Assembly (NCBI GenBank): GCA_003615045.1
Contig: ML014112.1
Location: 124,001 to 188,000, forward strand
Source of the DNA: Caulochytrium protostelioides
Lineage: Eukaryota > Chytridiomycota > Caulochytriomycetes > Caulochytriales > Caulochytriaceae
DNA: 64,000 bases
Reading direction: 5' to 3'
The notes below the pieces were generated by a model. That model was not told where the DNA came from and did no database searches. It saw only the letters and a program-made list of their open reading frames with translations. Shown here piece by piece: positions 49,496 through 60,331 of this stretch. Each line of letters begins with the position of its first letter. Within the stretch, counting starts at the first letter, position 1. A program made the position numbers and the translations under genes.

Positions 49496-50255
49496 GGCTG
49501 GAGGCTGTCTCGCGGTGGGGTGGGGGTGGTCAGCGACACGGCCAGAACTCGGCACGGGGCGAGGATCGAAGCAGGATCGCACGCGCGAAATCCGTCGTCG
49601 CGATGGACCAGAACTTGACACGCGTCCGGGGGGAGGAGCAGGAGGGCGGCAGCGTGCAACGGGTGGTATAGAGACGTCTCGCAGCGGGCGTCTCGCAGCG
49701 GGCACCAGACGGGTCTCCCGCACGCGCTGTCCCGTCGCGGAGCGCCGACACCGCCCACGATCGGCCCTTCCCGCGTCGTGATCGCCGCCGCCCGAGCCAC
49801 GCCCGGCTATCAGCATCGCACGCGCGTCCTGATGGCGCATCAACCCACGCGTATGGCGCGCCCGGGTCGGCCCAAGATCGCCCGCCGCGTCTCGTCTCGT
49901 CTCGTCACGCCTCGTCGTGTCGCGGGTCACTGTCGCCGGCGACGCGGGTTCGTCCGCTGGGTCCGTCAGGGTCGACGCGCCCCGTGGCGCCTTGGGCCGG
50001 ATGGGTGGGGGGCTGGCCTTCGTGGCGGGCAGCCGCCGGCCGGCTTGGCGCTGGCGGGGGGTATGCCGCGGTATGCCGCTCGCGGTATGCCGCTGGGTTT
50101 CGGCCACGAAAGAAGCATCCACCGTCACGTCCATCGGACCCGTCCCCATCTCGACGCATGGCGGCATCGACACCAGGCATCCCCTCCAGAGAGAGGTCTC
50201 TATCTATTCTAGCGATATGGCGATGGCGAGAGACGCGCCGGGGGCCCGGCGGACA
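49496..50255. other. Intergenic region between the proteasome and Sel1 genes
   Basis: Promoter region of the proteasome alpha-7 gene. GGTATGCCGC repeats lie near 50060-50095. Nothing else is supported. Confidence 0.5.
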
Positions 50256-51135
50256 TCAGGCGCTCACGCGACGGCCCGTCGGATCCAGCGCTTGCACGGA
50301 GGGCGGCAGCGGCGCGTCCAGCTGGGCCTGGTAGTGCGCGGCCTTGGCGGCATCGGCCGGCACGAGCGTTCCCTCCGTGTACAGCTTGACGAGGTTGGCG
50401 AGCGACAGCGGGAAGCCCTGGCTGGCGGCCATCTCAAAGTACGCGACCGCGTCCTGCACCGAGCGCGCGACGCCGGCGCCGGCGAGGTAGGCGGCGCCCA
50501 CGTTGTGCTGCGCCACAGCGAGGCCCTGCGTGGCGGCGCGCACGTAGCACCGGAAGGCCTCAGCGGCGTCGGGCGTGCGGCCGGCCGTCTCGTCGGCCGC
50601 GAGAGTGCCGAGCAAGAACCACGCCTCGGCGACGTCGCGGTCGGCGGCGCGGGCGAGGTACCGCCGGGCCTCGGCGTGGCGGCCGCCGCGCAGGTAGAGC
50701 TGGCCGATCTGGGCGCACGCCATCGCGTGGCCGCCGTCGGCCGCCGCCAGCAGCAGCCGCATCACGCGGTCGGTGCGCTCGGGCGTCGCCTGCGACGGGT
50801 CCGTGATCTGCTGCTCGAGCTGCTGCGACAGAATGTACTGCGCCGCGGGGTGGCCGGGCGCGGCGTCCGCGAGCGCCGCGAGCATCTGCAGGCCGACGTC
50901 CTTGGAGAGAGCGATCTCGGGCGAAGCTGCGGATGGGGAGGCCGCGGACGGCGAGGCCACGCCGCCGCGCACGTGCCAGAGCGCCAGCTGGAGCCGGGCT
51001 TCCCCGGAGCCGCGGGCCGCGAGCGCCTGCAGGAAGCGGAAAGCGGGCACCTGGCCTGCGGGTGTCGTGCGCCCTAGGATCATGGCGAGCTTGACCCAGT
51101 CGTGAAGCGGGTCTGCGTCCTCTTGTGGTGTCGGG

Positions 51136-51166
<31 letters not shown>

Positions 51167-51623
51167 GCGGCGACGGCGCGGGTGCGCGCTCGAGGGCGAG
51201 AATCTGGTCCATAACGATGTCCGGGAGCGCGTCCGGTGTGGTCGATGGCGCTGTCGATGGCGCCGTTGACGCCGTTGACGCTCCCGTCGCCGGCGCCGTC
51301 CCCGCCGGCGCGTTCACGACCAGATGCGTCGCAAAAAGCACCGTCTTGAGCGGCAAGCGCCAGTATCCCCGATCCAGCAGCCCGGCAAGCAGCGGCTGCG
51401 GCGGGAGGTAGGCGATCGTCTTGGCCGACACGACTTCGTTCTGCGTGGCGGACGAAAGCGTCGACGACGGCTTGCGGGATTTCCACCAGGAGAAGAACGG
51501 CCGTGCCGGCGGCTGGCGAGCGGCGGCGGCGGCGGCGGCCATGGCCGGGCGAGGCCGCGCCAGAACCGACCTCATGGCCACCGCACGGCTCAGGCCGGCA
51601 GCGCCGCGGGCGAGCGGCAGCAT
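50256..51623 (-). CDS. Sel1-like repeat protein, probably mitochondrial
   Basis: The 455-residue protein starts at the ATG at 51623. The N-terminus (LARGAAGLSRAVAMRSVLAR and ARQPPARPFFSWWKSRK) is an Arg-rich, acid-free mitochondrial targeting sequence. A low-complexity SPSPSPSP segment separates it from a helical C-terminal half. That half contains Sel1/TPR-like units: GGHAMACAQIGQLYLRGG, RDVAEAWFLLGTLAADETAG, GLAVAQHNVGAAYLAGAGV, SVQDAVAYFEMAASQGFPLS. Such repeats mediate protein-protein contacts. No specific orthologue was recognised. It is divergent from Raptor. Confidence 0.8.
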
Positions 51624-52484
51624 GGCGACGGGAAAGTCCGCTCAGGGAGAAGGATCGGCCGGAGCACGGTCCGGGATGAGCGCTGCGTGCGTGCGGGCCG
51701 GGCACCGCGTCGACCACCGCTGGTCGGAAGTGAGGGGTCGCTTCGGATCGAGCACCCGCGTCGGGCCGTTGACTCCCCCGTTCATACCGGACCGCGTGGG
51801 CGATTGCTGTTCGGCCGCGACATCGCGTCTTGCGCACGGCAGGGTCCTCGATCGGGAGGACCCCGGCGGCGACGGCAATGGCGAGAGCGCCGTGGCACCG
51901 CGGCGGCGACGGCGCGCCTTTCGGCGAACGGCGTTAAGCCGGTTTTGCCGTTTTGCCGTGGTGCCGTGGTGCCATGGCCCGCGAGGGCGCCGGCCGCCCC
52001 TGCCACGCCACGGCCCTGCCGCCACGGCCGGCGGCGGCGGCCACGGACGGCGGCATGGGCGCCGGCCGACGCGCACCCGCGCCGGGAGCCTTCGCCCAAT
52101 GACGGTCCCCGCACACCCCTCGCGGCGACGGCGCGATGGGCACGATGGGTATGATGAAGATCGCCGCCGACCGGCGCGGTGTGCCGCGCGTCGGCCAGTG
52201 CGCACGGCGACGCGTCGCGTGACGGCGGCGTGTCACCCCTTGCGGGTCGCGTCCGGCTCGGCAGTCGCGGCGCTCGACGGCTCACGACCACGTGGGACTC
52301 CCGTGGGCAGCTCCTCCCACATAGCCATCGCCCACGACCCGCGGGCACCGCCGTCTCCACGCGACGTGACGCCGATCGTGCCCACGCTCGTTCTTTGAGA
52401 CCTGTGAAGTCTCCCGGCTTCACGCCGCCGGACCCTGTCGGATCGCCGCATCGCGGACCAGCCGCCGCCGCCGCCGCCGCCGCC
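51624..52484. other. Divergent upstream region of the Sel1-repeat gene and Raptor
   Basis: An 861-bp region between head-to-head genes, GC-rich. The Raptor frame extends upstream to 52179, but the first ATG in good context is at 52485. No other gene is supported. Confidence 0.5.
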
Positions 52485-55400
52485 ATGTCCGGCTACGACG
52501 GCCGGCCCTACCACGGGCCGCCCGCAGCGCCGCCGCCGTCCCATGGCCCGCGGCATCCGCACCCGCACTACCAGCGGCAGACCGCGTCGACCGCGTCGCT
52601 CCAGGCCGCCGTCAGCGGCGTCGTCAGCGCCGCGGGCGGCGCCACCTCCAGCGCAGCGCCGCCGGCGCTCAACCCGGCACTGCGGGACTGGCGGCGCGGC
52701 GCGGCGGCCGGCGGCGCCCTCGGCGGCGGGCATCCCGGCGCGGGCGGCGCCGCCGCCGCGGCCGCGGCGGGCGGGGTGCCGGCCACCACCGGCGGCCGCC
52801 CAGGCCCGCCGCGGCCATGGCGCATGCACAGCGAGAGCGCGCTCGCGACCCTGCCGTCGCCGCACGCGCCGCCCTACCTCAACCACGTGGCGCACCACCC
52901 GCCGTCGGGTTTGGCCCACCCCGCGGGCGCTGTCGTCGGCGACGGCGCGGGCTACGGCTATGGCTATGGCTATGGCTATGGCTACGGCTACGGCTACGGC
53001 GATCGCGACGAGGCCGGCGGCAGCGGCGGCGGCGAATATCCGGGGACCGAGGGGAGCGACGGCGCCGCGGCGGCGGGCGGCGACGGCCACAGCCAGGGTC
53101 ACGGCGCCGCCGGCGGGATGAGGCACCCGCCGACGTACTTGACCGAGCGCCGCCACCGCTTCCCGAACGTGGCCCACCTGCTGGCGCAGCGGCAGGCGCA
53201 GCTGGCGCGCGCCAAGTCATGGAAGCTGCGCGAGCGCTCCAAGACCGTCTCGGTGATCCTGATGCTGTGCCTCAACATCGGGATCGACCCGCCCGACATC
53301 GTGAAGCCGAACCCCTGCGCGAAGCTCGAGTGCTGGACGGACCCGTTCGTGCTGGTCCCGCAGAAGAGCCTTGAGCTGATCGGCCGCAACCTGCAGCAGC
53401 AGTATGAAACGTGGCAGTCGCGCGCCAAGTACCGGCTGTCGCTGGACCCCTTCGCCGAAGACGTGCGGCGGCTCTGCCAGAACGTGCGCCGGTCGACGCG
53501 TGACGAACGGGTCCTCTACCACTACAACGGCCACGGCGTGCCCAAGCCCACCGTCGCCGGCGAGCTCTGGGTCTTCAACAAGGGGTATACCCAGTACATC
53601 CCGGTCTCGATCTTCGACCTGCAGTCCTGGCTCGGCGCGCCGACCATTTACATCTACGACTGCTCCCACGCGGGTCGTCTCGTCCACGCCTTCCATCGAT
53701 TTGCCGAGCAGCGCGATCTCGATTACAAGCAGCAGCAGCAGCAGCAGCAGCAGCAACCATCACAGCCACAACAACCGGCATCGGGTGCCGATGGGCCGCA
53801 GCAATCGACGTCGGCGACGCCGCCCCAGCATCCGGGCGCGGTCAAGGACACGTCGCCGCCGTATGTGAGCATGAAGGAGAGCTGCATCCAGCTAGCGGCG
53901 TGTGGCGCTGACGAGACCCTGCCCATGAACCCGCAGCTGCCGGCCGACCTGTTTACGGCGTGCCTCACGACGCCGATCGATATCGCCGTGCGCTGGTTTA
54001 TCCGCGGCAATCGCCTGCTCGATCACGTGCCGGCCGACACGATGCTCAAGATCCCCGGCCGCCTCGCCGACCGCCGCACGCCGCTCGGCGAACTCAACTG
54101 GATTTTCACGGCCATCACCGACACGATCGCGTGGAACGTCCTGCCACCGCCGCTCTTCAAGAAGCTGTTCCGCCAGGACCTGCTGATGGCGGCGCTTTTC
54201 CGCAACTTTCTGCTCGCCGAGCGCATCATGAGCCAGTTCGGCTGCCATCCCATCTCGACGCCGGCGCTGCCAAAGACGGCCAACCACAAGCTTTGGGAGA
54301 GCTGGGACCTCGCGGTCGACCAGTGCCTCTGCCAGCTGCCGCGGCTGCTGCGCTCGATCCCGCCGCCGCCGCCCCAGATTCCCGTGGACCCCCTGCTCAA
54401 CCCGGACCCGGCGACCCTCGCGGCCGCCTCGACGGTGAGTATCGCATACCCGACGCCCGCGCAGCAGCAGGCTCAGCAGCAGCTGCTCCAGCAGCAGCAG
54501 CAGCAGCAACAACAACAACAACAACAACAGCAACCACAACAACTGCCGCCACCGGCCCAGTCCTCCCAGCAACCGCCGCAGCGCCTGGCGGACGGCACGG
54601 TCGTCGCTGCGAGCGCGGCGGCGGGGGCGCCGTCGGCAATGGCGGGCCTGGAGATGATCCCCTACGAGTACCAGCACTCGCGATTCTTTGCCGAGCAGCT
54701 GACGGCCTTCGAAGTATGGTTGGCCCAGGGGGCGCTCAAGCACCAGATCCGAACGGAGACGGTGGAGGACGTCTTTGGCGACACGAGCACCGAGGTCGAT
54801 TTGACGCTCACGACCAAAGCGGATATGCAGGCCAACCGCCGTCCGCCCGAGCAACTGCCCATCGTGCTCCAGGTGCTGCTCTCGCAGGTGCACCGCTTGC
54901 GCGCGCTGAAGCTGCTCAGCCATTTCTTGGACCTGGGCCCCTGGAGCGTCGAACTCGCGCTGGGCGTGGGCATCTTCCCCTATGTGCTGAAGCTCCTGCA
55001 GAGCCCGGTCGCGGAGCTAAAGCCGGTGCTGGTCTTTATCTGGACCAAGATCCTCGCCGTCGACAGCACCTGCCAGGCGGACCTGCTCAAGGACAACGGC
55101 TACTCGTACTTCATCAACATCCTCACCTTCCAGGGGACCGCGTACCCGCTGTTGACGAGTATGGCGGAGCACCGCACGATGTGCGTGTATATCCTCGCCG
55201 TGTTCTGCCACCAGTTCCCGCAGGGCCAGCGCGCCTGCATCGAGGCCGGCCTCATCGAACCCCTGCTCATGCATCTCGACGACCCGAGCCCGCAGCTGCG
55301 GCAGTGGTGCTTACTCGCGCTCTCAGAGCTCGTCCGCCACCCCTCCCACGCCGTCTGTCATCTCTTCCGGCCGCACCATCCGCAGGGCGCAGTTGCTGCT

Positions 55401-58400
55401 GCTGCTGCTGCTGCCACGGCCGCCTCAGTCGCCTCGGCCGCCGCCGGCCACCCAGCCGCCGCGGCTGCCGCCGGCTTGAACGCCGCCCACCGCCTCAGCG
55501 GCGGCCCCGCCGCCGCCGGCCACCCGAACGCCTACGGCCCCCCGCACGCGGCGCCCCCGCACGCGGCGCTCCACGCGCCGCCCGCCTGCCGCTACCTCGA
55601 CACGATCACGCTCTCCCTCGCGGACCCGAGCCCCGAAGTCCGCGCGGCCGCCGTCGTCGCGATCCAGAACCATCTGGTGGCGCATCTCGCGCCCGACACC
55701 CAGGCGGCTCCGGGGCCCGGGGACGCCGCCCCGGCCGCCGCCCCCGGCACGCCGCCCGCGCCGCCGGGGGCTGCGGCTGCCGGCGCCGTCCCGCCGGCCC
55801 CGGCCGCCGCGGGCGCCGCGGGCGCCACAGAGACGGCGCAGGGCTACGCCACCCTGATGTCGCTCCTGCCGTCGGCCGGCGACGCGAGCGTCCTCGTGCG
55901 CAAGGAGGTCGTCATCCTCCTCAGCCAGCTGGCGCAGACGCATCTCGCCAAACTTGTCGCCGTCGCGTTCGAGCTCGCTGACGAGGACCGGCGCTGTGCC
56001 GCGGCGGCCGCGGCCGCGGCGCCGTCGCCGTCCGCGCCGCCGGCCGATGAGTCCCCGCGGTCGGCTGAGGCCATGCAGCTGTCGATCGGCCACGTGCCGG
56101 CGCGTCGCCACATTCCGAGCGTGTTCACGACGTTCAACCTCCCGCCGCACGCCGCGCCCCCGCACGATCCCCCCGACCCGCACCCTGGTGCGGGCGGCTC
56201 CGGAAGCCGTGGCGACGCCCGTGGCGCGATGCAGCCGGTGCTGGCGGCGGCCGGCGACGCCGCGGCCGGCCACGGCGCGGGGCTGCTGCCGACGCCGTCG
56301 TCGGCGGACCTGCCGTCCATCTTTGCCTCGAGTGCCACCGTCCACGCCGTCTTCCTCTCGGTCTGGAAGGTCCTGCTGGCGCTGTCCGTCGACCCGATGC
56401 CCGAGATCGCGGCGCTCGCAACGACCGTCGTCGATCACGTCACTCTGCACCTGCTCGTCTCGCCGCTCTGGGAGGCCTTTGCGCCCTCCAGCCAGCCGAC
56501 CGCGGCGGCGGGCTGGGCCGCGTCGCTGCGCCACATGCCCAGCAGCACGGCCACGTGGCACGCCTCCACGCTCGGCACCACCCGGTCGGGGACCCAGCTG
56601 GCCTCGATGTTCCACCACGCGGGGGCCGGCAGCGGCAGCGGCAGCAGCGCGGGCGCCGGCAACCTACCGGCCGCGGGTCCCACGACGTCGCCGCTGCGCG
56701 GCCAGATTGCCGCCAAATCGCTCGCGGGCGCCGCGGCCGCCAAGACTGAGGCGGGCACCACCCACGACAGCAAGCACGCGGTGGCGGCCGCGGGGTCGTC
56801 GTCGTCGCCGTCGTCGGCCGCCAGCGGCGCTAGCGGTCTGAAGCAAACCACGGGCCGCTTGACGAACACGCTCAAGCGCTCGGCGTCTTTTGCGTACTCG
56901 CTGCGCTCGCTCGCCGGGCTGGGCAGCGCCGTGAGCGGCTCCAGCGGCGACCCGGGGGCGGCGGCGTCCAGCACGGCGGCCGCGGGGTCGCATGCCGGCA
57001 CCGCCGCGTCCGCCGGACCGCGGTCCGCCAGCCTGTCGGGCGCCGCCTCGTCGGCGCACGGCGCGTCGTCCTCCTCGGCCGCCGCGGGCGCCGCCGCGGC
57101 CGATGCGACCCCGCACGCCATCAAGAACCCGCTGACGGGCAAATCGCTGACGCGGGCCCAAGCGCTCAGCCTGCCCTTCCTCCCGCTCGTCGTCGCGCCG
57201 CCCACGCCCCCCAACCCGACCGGCACACTGCCACCGTACCAGCCTCACGCGTCGAGCTACTTCGCGTGGGCCTCGACGTACTTCACCGAGCCGCAGCTGC
57301 AGGTCCGTCCGATCGACGAGCCGGGCAGCGAGGAGTACAACGAGCGCGAGTGGCGCGCGCGCCGCAACCGGAAAATGCTTAAGTCTTGCCGCAAGCTCTG
57401 GGAGCGCGCCGGCCACGCCCGGTGGGCCACCCAGGTCGGCCTGCTCTACCCGGAAGCCGCGGGCGGCGCTGCCGCCTCCGCCGCCTCCGCCGCCGCTGCG
57501 GAGGCCGCGGCCGGCGCGGGATCGTCTCCCTTGACGCCCGCGGGCGGCAGCGGCAGTGTCGGCAGCCTGCGCGGCGGCGCTGTGACCCCCGGCGGCGGCA
57601 GCGGCATCGGCCCCTCGCCGTCGCCGAGTCTGGCCGGGCTCGCGAACGGATTTGCGACCGGGGCCGTCGGCGCGTCCGCGCCCTCGCACATCATCCGCTT
57701 CCACCCCTTCGAGCCGCACGTGGCGATCTGTCGCAACGGCCCCGCTGCATCGTCGACCGCACCGCGGCGCGGCGCCAGCCACAGCAGCAGCGGCAGCCAT
57801 TTCCCCAGCAGCATGAATCCGATGGGCCACGGCGGCGCCCGGTCGTCCCAGGTCGCCGTGCTGAACTGGTCGACCGGCGGGCACATCAACACGATCGCGC
57901 TCGGCAACCCAGCGGGCAGCGACGTGACGTACTGCCGGTTCATGAACGAATCCAACGTGGCGCTGATGCTCGTGGGCACTGGCGAGGGCGTGGTCCGCGT
58001 GTTCCGCAACTACGAGAACGCCGAGACCTGCTCCCTCGTGACGGCCTTCTCGGCGATCCAGGATCTCATGCCGCATGCGGACCGCGGGTACGGCCGTGGG
58101 TTCGGGTCGACCGACGGCGGCAGCGCCGCGCCGAGCCTGCTGCGTGCGCCCAGTTTCCACCATGCCCACGGGTCCAGCGAGAGCGCGGCGAGCAGCATGA
58201 AGCGCGACAGCCACAGCGCGAGCGACATCGCGAGCCTCTCGCATGGCACGGCGTCCGCGTCGCCGGCGGTGGCGTCTTCCGGTGGCAGCGGCGCGCCCAT
58301 GCACCGCGTCCAGCCATCGCCGTTCCTGCTCGACTGGCAGCCCTACTCGGGCCAGCTGATCGCCGCGACGCCCGGCGGCGCCGCGACGGCCGACGCGAGC

Positions 58401-59252
58401 GTCGTTAAGATCTGGAATCTCGACCACGAGCTCCTGACCCAGGAGATCCGGTGGTACGCGTCGTCCTCGTCCTCGGCGTCCGTCTCGGCGGCGCCGACGA
58501 CCAAGCTGCGCGACGGCGGGCGCCCGTTCTCGTGGCACGGCGGCGTCTCGGCCGCCCAGGCGGCGCAGCTCCCGCAGCTGACGGCGCTGAGCTGCGGCCA
58601 GGACGCGGCGAACTCGCACTACATCTTCCTCGGCCGCTCCGACGGCCGCATCACCGGCCTCGACCAGCGGTACGGCGGCGACGCGGCCGCGCACGCGCCC
58701 CTGCTGGAGCTCTTCGAGGGCGCCGCCGCGTCGCCCGTCGTCAAGGTCCAGCCGGCCGCGCCCTCCGTCGCCGCGGGCCACGGCCTCGTGAGCGCCAGCG
58801 CCGACGGCGTCGTTCGGCTCTGGGACCTCCGCCGCCCCGACCGCGCCGTCCATACCTACCACGTCGGCGACATGTCGTCCATCGACATTCATCCGCACGC
58901 GCCCGTCTTTGCCTGCGGCTCGGCAACGGCCCAGGAGGTCAGCGTCTTTTCGCTCGTCGACGGGCCCAGCAGCGCCGCGGGGGCCGCCGCCGGTGCCGCG
59001 GCGCCGCCGCCCTCGTCGACGTCGTCGTCAACCACGACACAGCCGCTCAGCACGATCCGGTACCTGGAAGGGTTCCTCGCGCACCGCATCGGCCCGGTCC
59101 ACACGGTGGCGTTCCATCCGAACCGCTTGATGCTGGCGGCGGCCACGACGAAGCAGAGCCCGATCGCGCTGTTTGCGTCCGCGGTGGGCGGCCCCGCGCG
59201 CCAGACGCCGTTCTCGTCGCCGGCCAGCGCCCTCAACATGTACCTCGGCTAG
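52485..59252 (+). CDS. KOG1: Raptor, TORC1 scaffold (Kog1/RPTOR)
   Basis: Raptor recruits substrates to TOR kinase in TORC1 and links growth to nutrients at the vacuole. The 2,255-residue protein starts at the ATG at 52485 (MSGYDGRPYHGPP). The Gly/Ala/Pro N-terminus includes a GYGYGYGY run. The conserved RNC domain (about 230-420) has KTVSVILMLCLNIGIDPPDI, KLECWTDPFV, and the caspase-like VLYHYNGHGVPKPT and IYIYDCSHAGRLV. HEAT-type helices follow (LELIPYEYQ-like segment, LLSHFLDLGPWSVELALGVG, VFIWTKILAVDSTCQADLLK, YILAVFCHQFPQGQRACIEA). Long Ala/Ser/Pro insertions separate these from the C-terminal seven-blade WD40 domain (about 1,740-2,255, ending LNMYLG). Human Raptor has 1,335 residues, so about 900 extra come from low-complexity tracts, including two CAG/CAA polyGln runs (53731-53757, 54464-54532). 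The frame is intact throughout. Confidence 0.96.
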   Translation: MSGYDGRPYHGPPAAPPPSHGPRHPHPHYQRQTASTASLQAAVSGVVSAAGGATSSAAPPALNPALRDWRRGAAAGGALGGGHPGAGGAAAAAAAGGVPATTGGRPGPPRPWRMHSESALATLPSPHAPPYLNHVAHHPPSGLAHPAGAVVGDGAGYGYGYGYGYGYGYGYGDRDEAGGSGGGEYPGTEGSDGAAAAGGDGHSQGHGAAGGMRHPPTYLTERRHRFPNVAHLLAQRQAQLARAKSWKLRERSKTVSVILMLCLNIGIDPPDIVKPNPCAKLECWTDPFVLVPQKSLELIGRNLQQQYETWQSRAKYRLSLDPFAEDVRRLCQNVRRSTRDERVLYHYNGHGVPKPTVAGELWVFNKGYTQYIPVSIFDLQSWLGAPTIYIYDCSHAGRLVHAFHRFAEQRDLDYKQQQQQQQQQPSQPQQPASGADGPQQSTSATPPQHPGAVKDTSPPYVSMKESCIQLAACGADETLPMNPQLPADLFTACLTTPIDIAVRWFIRGNRLLDHVPADTMLKIPGRLADRRTPLGELNWIFTAITDTIAWNVLPPPLFKKLFRQDLLMAALFRNFLLAERIMSQFGCHPISTPALPKTANHKLWESWDLAVDQCLCQLPRLLRSIPPPPPQIPVDPLLNPDPATLAAASTVSIAYPTPAQQQAQQQLLQQQQQQQQQQQQQQQPQQLPPPAQSSQQPPQRLADGTVVAASAAAGAPSAMAGLEMIPYEYQHSRFFAEQLTAFEVWLAQGALKHQIRTETVEDVFGDTSTEVDLTLTTKADMQANRRPPEQLPIVLQVLLSQVHRLRALKLLSHFLDLGPWSVELALGVGIFPYVLKLLQSPVAELKPVLVFIWTKILAVDSTCQADLLKDNGYSYFINILTFQGTAYPLLTSMAEHRTMCVYILAVFCHQFPQGQRACIEAGLIEPLLMHLDDPSPQLRQWCLLALSELVRHPSHAVCHLFRPHHPQGAVAAAAAAATAASVASAAAGHPAAAAAAGLNAAHRLSGGPAAAGHPNAYGPPHAAPPHAALHAPPACRYLDTITLSLADPSPEVRAAAVVAIQNHLVAHLAPDTQAAPGPGDAAPAAAPGTPPAPPGAAAAGAVPPAPAAAGAAGATETAQGYATLMSLLPSAGDASVLVRKEVVILLSQLAQTHLAKLVAVAFELADEDRRCAAAAAAAAPSPSAPPADESPRSAEAMQLSIGHVPARRHIPSVFTTFNLPPHAAPPHDPPDPHPGAGGSGSRGDARGAMQPVLAAAGDAAAGHGAGLLPTPSSADLPSIFASSATVHAVFLSVWKVLLALSVDPMPEIAALATTVVDHVTLHLLVSPLWEAFAPSSQPTAAAGWAASLRHMPSSTATWHASTLGTTRSGTQLASMFHHAGAGSGSGSSAGAGNLPAAGPTTSPLRGQIAAKSLAGAAAAKTEAGTTHDSKHAVAAAGSSSSPSSAASGASGLKQTTGRLTNTLKRSASFAYSLRSLAGLGSAVSGSSGDPGAAASSTAAAGSHAGTAASAGPRSASLSGAASSAHGASSSSAAAGAAAADATPHAIKNPLTGKSLTRAQALSLPFLPLVVAPPTPPNPTGTLPPYQPHASSYFAWASTYFTEPQLQVRPIDEPGSEEYNEREWRARRNRKMLKSCRKLWERAGHARWATQVGLLYPEAAGGAAASAASAAAAEAAAGAGSSPLTPAGGSGSVGSLRGGAVTPGGGSGIGPSPSPSLAGLANGFATGAVGASAPSHIIRFHPFEPHVAICRNGPAASSTAPRRGASHSSSGSHFPSSMNPMGHGGARSSQVAVLNWSTGGHINTIALGNPAGSDVTYCRFMNESNVALMLVGTGEGVVRVFRNYENAETCSLVTAFSAIQDLMPHADRGYGRGFGSTDGGSAAPSLLRAPSFHHAHGSSESAASSMKRDSHSASDIASLSHGTASASPAVASSGGSGAPMHRVQPSPFLLDWQPYSGQLIAATPGGAATADASVVKIWNLDHELLTQEIRWYASSSSSASVSAAPTTKLRDGGRPFSWHGGVSAAQAAQLPQLTALSCGQDAANSHYIFLGRSDGRITGLDQRYGGDAAAHAPLLELFEGAAASPVVKVQPAAPSVAAGHGLVSASADGVVRLWDLRRPDRAVHTYHVGDMSSIDIHPHAPVFACGSATAQEVSVFSLVDGPSSAAGAAAGAAAPPPSSTSSSTTTQPLSTIRYLEGFLAHRIGPVHTVAFHPNRLMLAAATTKQSPIALFASAVGGPARQTPFSSPASALNMYLG
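52958..52999. repeat. (GGCTAT)n hexanucleotide repeat coding Gly-Tyr
   Basis: Seven GGCTAT/GGCTAC units within Raptor encode an alternating Gly-Tyr run near residue 160, a composition known in phase-separating proteins. Confidence 0.85.
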
Positions 59253-59320
59253 ATCTCCGAGTCAATACGTTTCATGCGTTTCAAGAGGAGACACAACAAG
59301 GAGGGGGGAGGGGAGAGAGG

Positions 59321-60331
59321 CTAGGGCAGCAGGAGGGCGAGCTCGTCGAGCAAGGCCGAGCTGGGCGCGTGGAGCCGGAGATCGGCGAGGCTGTCGCCGC
59401 GGGTCTCGCCGAGATTGACGATGGCGACCGGCATCCCGCGGCTCTTGGCGAGCTTGACGAGGCGGAAGGAGCTGTAGACCTGCAGCGAGGTGCCGACGAC
59501 GAGCAGCCGCTTCGCGCGCTCCACGGCCTGCGTCGCGGCGTCGCGGATGAGGGGGTCAATGTTCTCGCCAAAGAAGACGACGTTCGGCTTCACGATGCCC
59601 GCGGGAAACGTGCCGGTCGTGCGGGCGACGGACGCGGTGCGGGCGGCGTGGGCCGCTGCGGCGCGCAGGCGCGCGGCCTCGTCGCGCGCGGCGGCCGCGG
59701 GGAGCGGCACGGCGGCGCGCGTGCAGTGGTCGCACGCGGGATACTGGAACTGGTCGAGGTTACCGCGGATCTCGACGTCGCCGTCCGGGTTGACGGACGA
59801 CGCGACGTCGGGCTGGTCGTCCGGGAAGCGGCGGGCCCAGTCGGCGACGGCCGGGTTGAGCAGCGCCAGACGGCGCTGCCACGCGTCGCGATCGTACGTC
59901 TGCTTGCAGGTGAGGCACGAGAGCGTGCGCAGGGCGCCGTGGAGCTCGATGACCGGCAGCGCGTTGCGGTGCAGGCCGTCGACGTTCTGCGTGATGAGCG
60001 CGCGCGTTAGCCCGCGGCGCTCGAGGCTCGCGAGGTGCAGGTGCGTCGCGTTCGGCTGCCGCGAGCGCAGGTAGTTCCAGCCGAGGAAGGAGCCGCTCCA
60101 GTAGCGCTGACGGCGCGCGTGCTGCGCCACGAACTCGTGGTACTGGATCGGCTTGAACGTCGGGTTGCGGCGGTAGACGCCGTGAGGGCCACGGTAGTCG
60201 GGGATGCGGCTGTCGGTCGAGATGCCCGCGCCCACGAGCACCGCGACGGCGCCCTCGGCCGGCAGCAGGAAGTCGCGCAGCGCGCGTGCGGCCGCCGCCA
60301 GCGCCGGCGGCTCCGGCAGCGGCGCGGGCAT
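59321..60331 (-). CDS. SIRT4: SIRT4-like NAD-dependent sirtuin (class II)
   Basis: Sirtuins of this class act on acyl-lysines, mostly in mitochondria. The 336-residue protein starts at the ATG at 60331. The NAD-binding motif GAGISTDSRIPDYRG (34-48), YWSGSFLGWNYL, TQNVDGLH (114-121) and the catalytic His131 in IELHG are intact. Zinc ligands are Cys139/142 (CLTC) and Cys200/203 (CDHC). The region PAGIVKPNVVFFGENIDPLI and the C-terminal VVGTSLQVYSSFRLV match SIRT4. An Ala/Arg-rich insertion (about 205-240) sits after the second Cys pair. No clear mitochondrial targeting sequence precedes the domain. The stop lies 69 bp from Raptor's stop (tail to tail). Confidence 0.92.
   Translation of the reverse strand: MPAPLPEPPALAAAARALRDFLLPAEGAVAVLVGAGISTDSRIPDYRGPHGVYRRNPTFKPIQYHEFVAQHARRQRYWSGSFLGWNYLRSRQPNATHLHLASLERRGLTRALITQNVDGLHRNALPVIELHGALRTLSCLTCKQTYDRDAWQRRLALLNPAVADWARRFPDDQPDVASSVNPDGDVEIRGNLDQFQYPACDHCTRAAVPLPAAAARDEAARLRAAAAHAARTASVARTTGTFPAGIVKPNVVFFGENIDPLIRDAATQAVERAKRLLVVGTSLQVYSSFRLVKLAKSRGMPVAIVNLGETRGDSLADLRLHAPSSALLDELALLLP

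Noticed and set aside
56664-58898. 744-residue minus-strand frame antisense to Raptor
   Set aside because: Arg/Gly/Ala-rich shadow of Raptor's third-position GC; no motif.
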